From contig NZ_VSRV01000001.1 in NCBI RefSeq assembly GCF_008122525.1, positions 2,790,001-2,854,000 of the forward strand: a stretch of 64,000 nucleotides of DNA, read 5' to 3'. The notes beneath the pieces were generated by a model. The model ran no database searches and was not told where the DNA came from. It saw nothing but the letters and a program-made list of their open reading frames with translations. Made by a program: the position numbers and the translations under genes. Source of the stretch: Marinomonas sp. IMCC 4694 (lineage in GTDB: Bacteria; Pseudomonadota; Gammaproteobacteria; Pseudomonadales; Marinomonadaceae). This document shows, one piece after another, positions 26,211 to 35,228 of this stretch (the first letter of the stretch is position 1; each line of letters starts with the position of its first letter).

Positions 26211-27107
26211 ATGATCAATTTCAAACATTTACACTATTTCTGGATGACCGCAAAACAAGGCAGCATTACAAAGGCCAGTGAAAGTTTGCACATTACGCCG
26301 CAAACGATCAGCGGGCAGATCAGTCTGCTGGAAGATCAACTTGGAAAAACGTTATTTACTAAAATGGGTCGCACGTTAAAACTCACTGATACCGGTCGAC
26401 TGGTTCTGAGTTACGCGGATGAGATTTTTGCTTTGGGCAGTGAACTGGAGCAATCCGTTCGTGTCGCATCGACTGATCGAACGCAACGACTGCGCGTTGG
26501 CATTGCAGACGCCATTCCAAAATCCATTGCCTATCGATTGCTGGCACCGGCCATGAAGCTCGATACGCCCATACGATTAGTGTGTAAAGAAAACAGCCTA
26601 GAAAGCCTGTTAGGCGAGCTGGCGTTACACAAACTGGATTTTATTATTGCCGATGGTCCGATTCCTCCGCACTTAGGTGTGCGAGGGTTTAACCACTTTT
26701 TAGGCGAATGTGGCACCGCATTCATGGCGGCCCCCAATGTCCTCCAAGACCACGCTGTGAGCTTCCCCGAATGCCTAATGGGGGCGCCGTTTCTGATTCC
26801 CAGCGATCAATCTTTAGTACAGGTTCAGCTGCTGCAATGGCTAGAACGGCATCATATTCATCCCAAAATCACAGGGGAATTTGACGACAGAGCCCTAATG
26901 AAAACCTTTGGTCAGGCAGGAGCCGGCGTCTTTGTCGTACCGTCGGCGATATCAGAAGAAGTGGCTAAACAATTTAAAGTCGAGCTCATTGGCCACACGG
27001 AAGACATTCGCGAGCAATTTTTTGCCATCGCTTCGGAGCAACGCCTGACCAACCCTGCTTTGGTGGCCATTAATGAAGCCGCTAAAGAATGGCTAACACA
27101 TTCATAA
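26211..27107 (+). CDS. nhaR: LysR-family regulator NhaR-like
   Basis: 298 residues. N-terminal winged helix-turn-helix (INFKHLHYFWMTAKQGSITK, SESLHITPQTISGQISLLED) and a LysR substrate-binding domain. The start and the sequence FTKMGRTLKLTDTGRLVLSYADEIF are typical of NhaR, which responds to sodium and activates nhaA or pga genes. No nhaA is next to it, so the target is elsewhere or is not nhaA. Convergent with efp across a shared terminator. Confidence 0.85.
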   Translation: MINFKHLHYFWMTAKQGSITKASESLHITPQTISGQISLLEDQLGKTLFTKMGRTLKLTDTGRLVLSYADEIFALGSELEQSVRVASTDRTQRLRVGIADAIPKSIAYRLLAPAMKLDTPIRLVCKENSLESLLGELALHKLDFIIADGPIPPHLGVRGFNHFLGECGTAFMAAPNVLQDHAVSFPECLMGAPFLIPSDQSLVQVQLLQWLERHHIHPKITGEFDDRALMKTFGQAGAGVFVVPSAISEEVAKQFKVELIGHTEDIREQFFAIASEQRLTNPALVAINEAAKEWLTHS

Positions 27108-27160
27108 CCCCCGCTTACAAAAAAGCATGCATGACCAAAATCAAAGTAAAAAAGCACAAA

Positions 27161-27193
27161 AAAGCCCTCGACAGCAGACCGTCGAGGGCTTTA
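27161..27193. terminator. Bidirectional terminator between nhaR and efp
   Basis: AAAGCCCTCGAC pairs with GTCGAGGGCTTT around an 8-base loop. On minus it is followed by TTTTTGTGCTTTTTT; it serves efp well and nhaR less so. Confidence 0.92.
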
Positions 27194-27227
27194 GAAAGTC
27201 CGTAAATATTCGGTTTAACGCAAAGGA

Positions 27228-27803
27228 TTACTTGCCCGTCGCACGGGACACGTATTCACCGTTACGCGTATCGACACGCAAAACTTCACCGATGTTAATA
27301 AACAGAGGCACACGCACCATAGCGCCGGTAACCAAAAACGCAGGTTTGGAACCGCCGTTTGCCGTGTCGCCTTTTACACCTGGGTCTGTGTCTTTTACTT
27401 CAAGTTCGATGAAGTTAGGCGGTGTTACCGCCAATGGCGCACCGTTATACAGGGTAATGACGTATTTTTCTTGCTCTTTAAGCCACTTAATCGTGTCACC
27501 CACAGCGGTTTCGTCAGCAGCATGTTGCTCAAAAGAGCCATCTACAGCCATGAAATGCCAGAACTCACCGTCGGTGTACAAGTACTCCATATCGGTGTCC
27601 ATTACGTCAGCGGTTTCTAGAGTATCGCCCGATTTAAAAGTACGCTCCCAAACACGACCGGTTTTCAAGTTACGCAATTTAATGCGGTTAAACGCTTGGC
27701 CTTTGCCCGGTTTGACGTGTTCGTTGTCGATGATCGCACATGGATCGCCGTCGACCATAACTTTGGAGCCGCTGCGCATGTCGCTGGTAGAAATATTAGC
27801 CAT
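27228..27803 (-). CDS. efp: Elongation factor P
   Basis: 191 residues, three beta-barrel domains. EF-P enters stalled ribosomes and promotes peptide bond formation at polyproline stretches. The modifiable lysine is in the loop KPGKGQAF (about residue 34), the EpmA/EpmB type of loop rather than the rhamnosylated arginine type. The gene for the matching modification enzyme, epmB, is divergent and starts about 145 bases away, which agrees with the lysine-type loop. Confidence 0.97.
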   Translation of the reverse strand: MANISTSDMRSGSKVMVDGDPCAIIDNEHVKPGKGQAFNRIKLRNLKTGRVWERTFKSGDTLETADVMDTDMEYLYTDGEFWHFMAVDGSFEQHAADETAVGDTIKWLKEQEKYVITLYNGAPLAVTPPNFIELEVKDTDPGVKGDTANGGSKPAFLVTGAMVRVPLFINIGEVLRVDTRNGEYVSRATGK

Positions 27804-27947
27804 ATATCCTCACAGTATATTTTTAGAGAAAAGGCTCCGACTGGCGTATCATGTCAGTCTTATATTTTTTCAGAGCCGCTGGCCTATTGGCCAAAAAAAG
27901 TTGGCGCTATCATAACCCAATTGAAGACAATTTTGCAGATATTTGAC

Positions 27948-28958
27948 GTGATCCCTATTCAAACAAAGCTCAATCCACACTGGCAACAGCATCTTTCACA
28001 GGCCATCACCTCCTTGCCCGAGCTGATCGACCACCTTGGTTTGCCTGCGTCTCTTGCTCATCAAGGTACAGAAGCGCACCGGAGTTTCAAATTGTTGGTG
28101 CCAAAACCCTATTTATCGCGCATTGAACAGGGCAACCCTAACGACCCTTTGCTGCTGCAAATTTTACCCAGCGCCGCGGAAATGCAAACGGTTGCCGGCT
28201 ATTCCAAAGACCCACTAGAAGAAGCCAACCACACCCCACAAAAAGCCATTGTGCACAAATACAAGCGCCGCCTATTGGTGATTACCACCGGCACCTGTGC
28301 GGTGAATTGCCGTTACTGTTTTCGTCGCCACTTCCCTTATGGTGACAACCAACTGGCGCAAGCAGAATGGCAATCCGTTATCGATTACCTAGAAAACCAC
28401 CCAGAGATCAACGAAGTGATTTTAAGCGGCGGCGATCCCTTGATGATGAAAGACGCCTTATTGGCCGACAAAATCCGCAAACTCGACGCCTTACCGCAAA
28501 TCAAACGTCTGCGTATTCACTCCCGTTTACCGGTGGTGATTCCGGCGCGAGTCTGTGATGACATGCTTAATTGGGTACGCGCTAGCCGCCTCGACATCGT
28601 CATGGTGTGGCACATTAACCACGCCAACGAAGTAGACGCCGAACTGACGCACGCCGCACAACGGCTCACACAGGCCGGCGTAACTTTGCTTAATCAAGCG
28701 GTGTTGCTAAAGGGTATTAACGATTCGGTAGAGGCTCAAGTCAATCTCAGTGAAGCGGTGTTTCGTGCCGGCTTATTGCCTTATTACCTATTTACGCTCG
28801 ACCCAGTGGAAGGGGCCGCGCACTTTGATATTCCCATTGAAGACGCGCAACGCTTAATGGGAAAAGTCGCCGCAGAATTACCAGGCTACTTAGTACCAAG
28901 GCTAGCAAAGGAAATCCCCGGCAAATCGGCCAAGAGCGTGTTTGCTCCCTTACTTTAA
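27948..28958 (+). CDS. epmB: EF-P (R)-beta-lysylation enzyme: lysine 2,3-aminomutase EpmB
   Basis: Radical SAM/PLP enzyme that converts lysine to beta-lysine, which EpmA attaches to EF-P. Evidence: the radical SAM cluster motif CAVNCRYCFRRHFPY (CX3CX2C), SGGDPLMM, RLRIHSRLPVVIPARV, and the PLP-domain segment PYYLFTLDPVEGAAHF. From a GTG at 27948 the protein has 336 residues (Escherichia coli 342). TTG 27921 would give 345. A longer frame starting at 27696 would overlap efp antisense and is unlikely. The start is uncertain; the identity is firm. epmA is not in the window. Confidence 0.92.
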   Translation: MIPIQTKLNPHWQQHLSQAITSLPELIDHLGLPASLAHQGTEAHRSFKLLVPKPYLSRIEQGNPNDPLLLQILPSAAEMQTVAGYSKDPLEEANHTPQKAIVHKYKRRLLVITTGTCAVNCRYCFRRHFPYGDNQLAQAEWQSVIDYLENHPEINEVILSGGDPLMMKDALLADKIRKLDALPQIKRLRIHSRLPVVIPARVCDDMLNWVRASRLDIVMVWHINHANEVDAELTHAAQRLTQAGVTLLNQAVLLKGINDSVEAQVNLSEAVFRAGLLPYYLFTLDPVEGAAHFDIPIEDAQRLMGKVAAELPGYLVPRLAKEIPGKSAKSVFAPLL

Positions 28959-28970
28959 AAAGCAGATGCA

Positions 28971-30314
28971 CTAACGCAACAGCGCAATCCGCCCCACTTT
29001 GACCTGCTGGCGACGTACGCTGACCGTGGGCGCGAGCTGATACAGATCGCCATTGCGACCGACCAATTGGCCAGGCACGTGGCTGAGCTTGGCCACATCA
29101 GCATTCGCATCTAGGTGCTTAGGCTCCCCATGAACGGGAATCGCCCATTGCGGTTGCACCCAGGTATAAAGCTGCTTCAATTCTTCCCGGCAAGGGTGAC
29201 CACTCACATGAATGGTTAAATCCGTGTCGTGGGCCTGTAACGTACGGATTTTACGGCCCTTGAATTGCGTCGCCAAACGGTCGATGGCCTGTTCGTTACC
29301 CGGGATACGCATGGCACTGAAAATAACCAAATCGTCCGCTTCGAGGCTTAAATCAAAACAATTGTCTGCCGCGAGTCGATTCAGCGTCGCTCTAGGCTCG
29401 CCTTGGCTGCCAGTCACCACCGCCAGCACCTCCTCGCGAGGCAAATAGCCAAGATGTGACGCATCGATGATGGGTAAATCGTCTGGCCAATGGCCGGTTA
29501 CTCTGGCCGCACTGACCATATTGGTTAACGAACGGCCAATCAGCGCCAAGTAACGCCCCGTTTCTTGGGCCACTCGCCCCAACGCGACGAGTCGCGCTAC
29601 GTTGCTACTGAAACAGCCAACCACAACTCGATTCTTTTCAGATTGGATGGTTTTCAATAGGCCTTGATAGCAATCGTACTCGGAAGGTGAAAAACCCTCT
29701 TTTAACGCATTGGTCGAATCGCACACCATGGCCAAAACATTCTCTTTAGCGAGGGCTTTAAACGCCGCCGGCGAAAAGCTTTTGCCCAGCATCGGCTGCT
29801 TGTCGATCTTCCAATCTCCGGTATGAAAAATACGGCCCGCTGAGGTATCAATGGTCATCGCAAACGGCTCAGGCACAGAGTGCGTCAGAGCAAGCCACTT
29901 CACAGTAAAGACACCAATCTTTTTACTTTCGTTTTCAGCGACTTCAATAATGGGAACTTGATCGACCAAACCCACTTGCACCAATTTTCGACGCAGCACT
30001 TCAGCGGTAAACGCCGTGGTATAGACAGGGCACTTGAAACGACGCCACAAAAACGGCAGCGCGCCTACATGGTCTTCGTGAGCATGAGTGATCACGATGC
30101 CGGCCAAACGCTCTTTTTGCTCGCTGATAAAACGCGGATCGGCACACACCACTTCCGACGTGCTGAATTCGCCTGGCGTCAGCGGCTCATTAAACGATAC
30201 ACCGCAATCCACCATCAACCATTGGCCGTCGTGCCCATACAAATTCATGTTCATGCCAATTTCGCCTGTACCACCCAAAGGCAGAAACCACAAATCGTCT
30301 TGTGAGGGAATCAA
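28971..30314 (-). CDS. Ribonuclease J-like metallo-beta-lactamase nuclease
   Basis: 447 residues. Metallo-beta-lactamase core with the metal motif THAHEDHVGALP, then LTHSVPE, HTGDWKID, a beta-CASP region (CDSTNAL, VVVGCFSSNVARL) and the C-terminal SGHPCREELKQLYTWVQPQW with PVHGEPKHL. These are RNase J features. RNase J is typical of Firmicutes, Actinobacteria and Alphaproteobacteria and is uncommon in gammaproteobacteria. It is shorter than Bacillus RNase J (about 555), lacking most of the C-terminal domain. Convergent with epmB, 12 bases apart. Confidence 0.85.
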   Translation of the reverse strand: MIPSQDDLWFLPLGGTGEIGMNMNLYGHDGQWLMVDCGVSFNEPLTPGEFSTSEVVCADPRFISEQKERLAGIVITHAHEDHVGALPFLWRRFKCPVYTTAFTAEVLRRKLVQVGLVDQVPIIEVAENESKKIGVFTVKWLALTHSVPEPFAMTIDTSAGRIFHTGDWKIDKQPMLGKSFSPAAFKALAKENVLAMVCDSTNALKEGFSPSEYDCYQGLLKTIQSEKNRVVVGCFSSNVARLVALGRVAQETGRYLALIGRSLTNMVSAARVTGHWPDDLPIIDASHLGYLPREEVLAVVTGSQGEPRATLNRLAADNCFDLSLEADDLVIFSAMRIPGNEQAIDRLATQFKGRKIRTLQAHDTDLTIHVSGHPCREELKQLYTWVQPQWAIPVHGEPKHLDANADVAKLSHVPGQLVGRNGDLYQLAPTVSVRRQQVKVGRIALLR

Positions 30315-30465
30315 AGATGAGATAACACACTCCTTGTTGGTGAATTTTTTAAGAAGGAATTCGCAGAGATTCGTAATTTTTTATCTATAGTACGCATTAT
30401 CCGCTAGAATCTCGCCTACTAAAAACCAACACGTTACTTCAGTAAGCGCTTACTTTTATTAATGG

Positions 30466-31404
30466 ATGATCACATTGAACACCACATCTCGATTTAAAAC
30501 GCTACTCGGCAAGGCCGTTATTTACTGTATCTTTGCGGCCTGCGCCGTGATAGTGATTCTGTATACTATTCAGTACTTTGGCGCTAAATACGCCGATGAA
30601 AAGCTGCAAGAACAACTCACATATTCTGGTCTAACATCACAGGTGCATTATGAAAAAGTGTATTTTGACCCTTTTACCTTAACGCCCTCTTTTGAAAAAG
30701 TGCGTATTGGAAACGAAAGTGCCCCTTGGTTGCGCTTCGCTCGGATTTCATTCAATAGCTATCCGCTCACGTACCCTAATGTAGATATAGACTTCTGGAT
30801 TGAAGAAAGTGCCATCACCGAGGTATCTCGTGATACCGGCCGCATTATGCAGGCAGCGGGCATAGAGACATTACTGGGCAAGGGGAAGTTTTCCTCGCAT
30901 ACAGAAGGGCAACAAGTCAGTACGGCGTTTCAGCTACACATAAAAGACGTTGGCAAGCTGTCCTTTTCTTCCTATATCAATCTTTTAAATGACACCCTTA
31001 ATGTTCCCGAGATTAGATCTGACCTGTTGGCGTCCTTCGCTCTGGGGCAGCCAGAAGCCATATTGAGTATCTATGGGGACGATATCGCGCTAGGCACTTT
31101 GTCGTTACGCTATGAAGAGGCCGGCTTGGTGAATCACGTGTTCCCGGCCAAACCCTTATCTGAGCGTGCACAGCAAGCGCAAAAAAACGCATTTACGTTT
31201 GGCAGCCAGGTTTTAGGCTTAGCAAAGGCCAATTCAAACAACGCAGCTCACATCGCCGAGACTCTGACGAAGTTTCTCGCCCAACCTGAGTCAATCACCT
31301 TATCCATTGAACCCAGCAATCCTGTGACATTAAAGCAACTGGTGCGCTCTGCCCGTGAAGATGCACTTTACTCACGTAGCCAAATGACGTTGTCGATACC
31401 TTAA
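30466..31404 (+). CDS. Hypothetical protein with N-terminal membrane anchor
   Basis: 312 residues, family not recognised. One transmembrane segment (about 17-38, AVIYCIFAACAVIVILYTIQ) is followed by an alpha/beta domain of about 270 residues with no cysteine, probably in the periplasm. The repeated beta-strand phrasing (PSFEKVRIGNESAPWLRFAR, SIYGDDIALGTLSLRYEEAG) resembles DUF945 or AsmA-like proteins but is not enough to assign either. A ribosome-binding site is not obvious at ATG 30466. Convergent with a DUF4870 gene 5 bases away. Confidence 0.75.
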   Translation: MITLNTTSRFKTLLGKAVIYCIFAACAVIVILYTIQYFGAKYADEKLQEQLTYSGLTSQVHYEKVYFDPFTLTPSFEKVRIGNESAPWLRFARISFNSYPLTYPNVDIDFWIEESAITEVSRDTGRIMQAAGIETLLGKGKFSSHTEGQQVSTAFQLHIKDVGKLSFSSYINLLNDTLNVPEIRSDLLASFALGQPEAILSIYGDDIALGTLSLRYEEAGLVNHVFPAKPLSERAQQAQKNAFTFGSQVLGLAKANSNNAAHIAETLTKFLAQPESITLSIEPSNPVTLKQLVRSAREDALYSRSQMTLSIP

Positions 31405-31409
31405 CAGCA

Positions 31410-31790
31410 TCATGAAAACGGGTTAAACATCGGCCGGTATGACTGGTTCGATGTGGCCCGAGCGATGCCTTTGACCATGCGAAAGATCGACCAAATCCAC
31501 ACGCCCAACAACACAAAATAACCAATAAAAAACAGCGCCAGCACCAAGCCCACCACCGTTAAAAAAATCCCCCACCAGAAAGTGCTGATGATATTCACAT
31601 AATGATCTTCAAAATAGGTACCACGGGCATCGCTGATTTTTACCATCGCCCAAATGGCCCCAATCAACCAAAATACGCCAGTAAAAATCCCCAGCAACAT
31701 AAACACATACGCAATGACCACATTGCTTTTTGCATTTTCTTCACGAGCAGTTAACGAGTTAACACGGTGATCTGGCTCAAACCCTGACAT
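31410..31790 (-). CDS. DUF4870-type membrane protein
   Basis: 126 residues with three hydrophobic segments (VVIAYVFMLLGIFTGVFWLI, IISTFWWGIFLTVVGLVLAL, YFVLLGVWIWSIFRM) separated by a conserved loop (RGTYFEDHYVNIISTFWW). This is the DUF4870/Tic20-like layout. Function unknown. The N terminus is polar and probably cytoplasmic. Confidence 0.8.
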   Translation of the reverse strand: MSGFEPDHRVNSLTAREENAKSNVVIAYVFMLLGIFTGVFWLIGAIWAMVKISDARGTYFEDHYVNIISTFWWGIFLTVVGLVLALFFIGYFVLLGVWIWSIFRMVKGIARATSNQSYRPMFNPFS

Positions 31791-31895
31791 ACCCCAACAC
31801 TCCGTTATTCGGTTTTATGATTTCAATTTGCAATAATTGCTTGTACCGTAGTCTTTTTCGCCCTACTACTCACTTCTTTTCACCCTAGGAAAACC

Positions 31896-32372
31896 ATGAA
31901 AACCGTGACCATTCTTGTTGATGTTCAAAACGTGTATTACACCACAAGAGACGCGTTTGGGCGCTCTTTTGATTATAACCGATTTTGGCAACAAGCCACC
32001 GAAGGCCGTCAACTCGTCAAGGCCATTGCCTATGCCATCGACCGAGGAGATGAGAAACAACGCCAGTTTCAAAACATTTTACGAGCCATTGGGTTTGAAG
32101 TGAAATTAAAGCCCTTCATTCAACGCTCTGATGGCTCAGCAAAGGGAGATTGGGATGTAGGCATCGCCATCGATGGCATTGAGTATGGCAAAGACAGTGA
32201 TGTATTGGTGTTGGTTTCAGGTGATGGCGACTTTGATATTTTAGCCAAAACATTAAGAGCAAAGTATCAAACCCAAGTAGAAGTTTACGGAGTAGAAAGT
32301 TTAACCGCACACTCTTTGATACACTCCGCTGACACTTTCACAACCATTGATAACAAATTGTTACTAAAATAA
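31896..32372 (+). CDS. NYN-domain protein (LabA-like)
   Basis: 158 residues, single NYN domain. The PIN-like acidic residues are VTILVDVQNVYY (first Asp), KGDWDVGIAIDGI (second), and LVSGDGDFDILAK (third and fourth), as in the LabA/DUF88 family of putative nucleases. RBS AGGAAAACC upstream. A nuclease role is inferred from the fold only. Confidence 0.9.
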   Translation: MKTVTILVDVQNVYYTTRDAFGRSFDYNRFWQQATEGRQLVKAIAYAIDRGDEKQRQFQNILRAIGFEVKLKPFIQRSDGSAKGDWDVGIAIDGIEYGKDSDVLVLVSGDGDFDILAKTLRAKYQTQVEVYGVESLTAHSLIHSADTFTTIDNKLLLK

Positions 32373-32444
32373 ATACAACTCATCTATATTTTTGATGGAT
32401 AATGTGAAATCAAAATTAGAATGCTTAATTTATAGGCAAAAAAG

Positions 32445-33512
32445 ATGATAAATCAAAAACACCCTCACTTATTAGAAACTAGGCTGTCACTTCATAAGTG
32501 GCTGAGCCTGATAACGGGCATTATCATTCTATTTTTTTGCGCCTTCAACGTCATTTTACTAGGACAGAAATCAATCGGCATCATCGATGCTTTTTTTGGC
32601 CTATTGAATCTGTATTTTTTTTATCAAGCACGCCAGAACAGAGTAAAAAACTGGCACAGTTATCTTTTAATTGCCTCTTTGACGACCACTATTTTTTATA
32701 CATTTTACGTCGCCGATCTCAGAGCAGGCTCGGCCTACTGGCTGCTGTTCTTGCCGCCGCTGTATTGCTTACTGGCCGGGTCTAAACGTGGCCTTGTGCT
32801 CACTGTGCTTCTTTCGTTTCCTGCTATTTTTTTGCTGTATGTAAAATCAGACAGCGACCACCACATCGCCCAGCGATCTGTAGTTAACTTTACACTGACC
32901 TACTTTTTGTCTTATATAGTCTGTTATTTGTACGAAAATCAGCACATAACAAGAGATCAAACGTTACAAAAAATGGCCTTCCAAGACCCTCTGACGGGCG
33001 CCAAGAATCGCCACGCCTTAAAAATGCTGTTTGACAACATCCATAAAAAAACGGCCATCACGTCACAGCAAGAATCCACACCCCCATCGAAAACGCATCT
33101 TCTTATTGTTGATATTGACTACTTTAAGCGGGTCAATGACAAATTCGGGCACGATGTTGGCGACACAGTACTGATCGAAATCACTCAACGTCTCATGGAT
33201 CACGTTGGGGACGATCAGGTATACCGAATTGGTGGTGAGGAATTTCTGATCATTCTCAAACAGCACTCATCTACCCAAGCCTTCCATGTGGCTGAAAACA
33301 TTCGACAAAAAATAGAAGCTTCTGCGTTCTATATACAGCAGCACGAAATTAACATCACGGTGAGCATTGGTATTGCACAATTAAAGGCCGACCAATCGTT
33401 TCAAGCGTTTTTACAAGTCGCTGACCACAACCTGTATTCTGCAAAACGCAAAGGTCGAAATGTTGTTCACTACGGCTCAATGAATATCGTGGGGAACGCT
33501 AAGGCGGTTTAA
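32445..33512 (+). CDS. Membrane-bound diguanylate cyclase (GGDEF)
   Basis: 355 residues. Six hydrophobic segments in the first ~165 residues form a membrane sensor. A GGDEF domain follows: MAFQDPLTGAKNRHALKMLF, LLIVDIDYFKRVNDKFGHDV, active-site loop RIGGEEFLII, and SIGIA. It should make cyclic di-GMP. The inhibitory I-site RxxD upstream of GGEEF reads VGDD, so the arginine is missing and product inhibition is probably weak. It follows the NYN gene by 72 bases. Confidence 0.92.
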   Translation: MINQKHPHLLETRLSLHKWLSLITGIIILFFCAFNVILLGQKSIGIIDAFFGLLNLYFFYQARQNRVKNWHSYLLIASLTTTIFYTFYVADLRAGSAYWLLFLPPLYCLLAGSKRGLVLTVLLSFPAIFLLYVKSDSDHHIAQRSVVNFTLTYFLSYIVCYLYENQHITRDQTLQKMAFQDPLTGAKNRHALKMLFDNIHKKTAITSQQESTPPSKTHLLIVDIDYFKRVNDKFGHDVGDTVLIEITQRLMDHVGDDQVYRIGGEEFLIILKQHSSTQAFHVAENIRQKIEASAFYIQQHEINITVSIGIAQLKADQSFQAFLQVADHNLYSAKRKGRNVVHYGSMNIVGNAKAV

Positions 33513-33531
33513 TGCAGCAACCAGAGGAAAA

Positions 33532-33756
33532 TTAAGACTGAGAAAAAGTGTCTAAAAATAACGCTTCGACCTTATCCCTTGCCCAAGGCGTTTTACGTAA
33601 AAACTTCAGGCTTGACTTGACCGTCGGATCACTTTTAAAGCAATTAATATTGATGCGAATAGACAATTCTTCCCAACCGTAATGCGCCACCAAATCGGTG
33701 ACAATTTTCTCCAGTTTCACTCCATGCAATGGATTATTAGCTTGCGTCTCGCTCAT
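33532..33756 (-). CDS. VF530 family DNA-binding protein (DUF2132)
   Basis: 74 residues. The sequence NPLHGVKLEKIVTDLVAHYG, INCFKSDPTVKSSLKFLRKT and PWARDKVEALF are diagnostic of VF530/DUF2132, a small helical family with a proposed DNA-binding fold. Cellular role unknown. Convergent with the diguanylate cyclase gene. Confidence 0.9.
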   Translation of the reverse strand: MSETQANNPLHGVKLEKIVTDLVAHYGWEELSIRININCFKSDPTVKSSLKFLRKTPWARDKVEALFLDTFSQS

Positions 33757-33878
33757 CCCAATTCACTCTTTCATGTCTTCAAAAAAAGAATCATACGATG
33801 ATATTTGACTATTACAACAATTCCCCGAAAAATAGCGCCTATTGATACATTAACCCCATCACCTCTAGGAGAAACAAC

Positions 33879-34166
33879 ATGGGCATTTTATCTGGCCTTA
33901 AAGGGCTTTTTTCTGGCGCCGAACGTGCACCAGAAAAACCAGAAGACACCGTGGAATACAAAGGATTTTCTATTATCCCCGCCCCCATAAAGGAAGGTGG
34001 TCAATTTCGCGTGGCCGCGACGGTCACCCAAGGAGAAGGTGCAGAGCAACAAACACATACATTCATCCGCTCAGACCTGATGCCAAACCGTGACGAATGC
34101 ATTGAAATAACGTTACGAAAAGCCAAGCTAACCATCGACCAAATGGGCAGCCATATTTTCAAGTAA
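33879..34166 (+). CDS. HlyU family protein
   Basis: 95 residues. The segments MGILSGLKGLFSGAE, EYKGFSIIPAPIKEGGQFRV and HTFIRSDLMPNRDECIEITL match the family named after HlyU (PF10115), which differs from the ArsR-type HlyU of Vibrio. RBS AGGAG before ATG 33879. Function in this organism unknown; no hemolysin gene is nearby. Confidence 0.88.
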   Translation: MGILSGLKGLFSGAERAPEKPEDTVEYKGFSIIPAPIKEGGQFRVAATVTQGEGAEQQTHTFIRSDLMPNRDECIEITLRKAKLTIDQMGSHIFK

Positions 34167-34205
34167 TCTACCCAAAAAATCACCCTCTCGATAAAAAAGG
34201 CCATT

Positions 34206-35228
34206 ATGAGCGCCCCCATAGGACAACATTGGAATCAACTAAATGACAGTGAAGACCTATTGGGGGCACTATATCGAGCCCGAACCTTTGCTTTTTTAGG
34301 ACCAAAGACCCAAGTACAAACAACGCTGATAAGCCACATTGGCAACCCCAATGCGCCCAAAAGCCTCTTATATGTTCACGGTTACACCGATTATTTTTTC
34401 CAGACAGAGTTGGCCGAGCATTTCGTTTCGCTTGGTTATCGTTTTTACGCCTTGGATTTACAAGGCTACGGGCGCTCTATTCGTCCAACCACACCGCCAA
34501 ATTGGTGTGATTCAATCGAACAATATGGCCAAGACATAGACATCGCTCTCGCCACCATGAAACAAGACGGCGTTGACGAAGTGGTTATTCTCGGACACTC
34601 AACCGGCGGCTTAATCGTGTCCACCTACCTGGCTCAACCTTACGCACTGCCAGAGCGAGAAAGCCATTACAAAAAAGCATTTCCCACTGTACGAGGGCTC
34701 ATATTAAACAGTCCTTTTTTAGCTTTACCTTTTCCGCCGGCGCTTCTAAATAGAATCAGTTGGCCGATTAGAACCCTGGTCACCTTGCTGCCTTTTTCGT
34801 ATTTGCGTGCGAAAAAAATCACCACTTACGCTAAAACATTGCACACAAAGTTTGGCGGTGAGTGGGATTACCGCCTAGATTGGAAGCCTGCAGAAGGCTT
34901 TAATTTATCGTTTCATTGGCTTAGAGAAGTCATTCATGCTCAGCGTAATTTGGCGAATCAACGCCTTAGCCTACCCACCTTGCTATGCCGCTCTGACATC
35001 AGCACGATAGGTAAAGATAGCGTTGAAGAAACCCAACAAGGCGACGGCGTGTTAGACGTAAACAGCATGCAGGAAGCGACTGAAAAAACCTTCCAAAACC
35101 TCACTTGCGTAAGTATTTCACAAGGCTTTCACGATTTGAGCTTATCTCATCAACCGGCACGCCATGCGTATTTTAGCGCCATGACCGACTGGTTAAGCAC
35201 CTTGGCGACGCATGACCCAGTCAAGTAG
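34206..35228 (+). CDS. Alpha/beta hydrolase (lysophospholipase-like)
   Basis: 340 residues. Core motifs: oxyanion loop LLYVHGYTDYFFQTELAEHF, nucleophile elbow GHSTGG, and a likely histidine in SQGFHDLSLS. The N-terminal half resembles monoacylglycerol lipase / lysophospholipase (hydrolase_4). Its last 36 bases overlap the 3' end of the opposite-strand SDR gene. Confidence 0.88.
   Translation: MSAPIGQHWNQLNDSEDLLGALYRARTFAFLGPKTQVQTTLISHIGNPNAPKSLLYVHGYTDYFFQTELAEHFVSLGYRFYALDLQGYGRSIRPTTPPNWCDSIEQYGQDIDIALATMKQDGVDEVVILGHSTGGLIVSTYLAQPYALPERESHYKKAFPTVRGLILNSPFLALPFPPALLNRISWPIRTLVTLLPFSYLRAKKITTYAKTLHTKFGGEWDYRLDWKPAEGFNLSFHWLREVIHAQRNLANQRLSLPTLLCRSDISTIGKDSVEETQQGDGVLDVNSMQEATEKTFQNLTCVSISQGFHDLSLSHQPARHAYFSAMTDWLSTLATHDPVK

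Noticed and set aside
27127..27915. Plus-strand frame of 262 codons opposite efp
   Set aside because: Antisense to EF-P over almost its entire length; no motif. A stop-free antisense frame of a biased gene.
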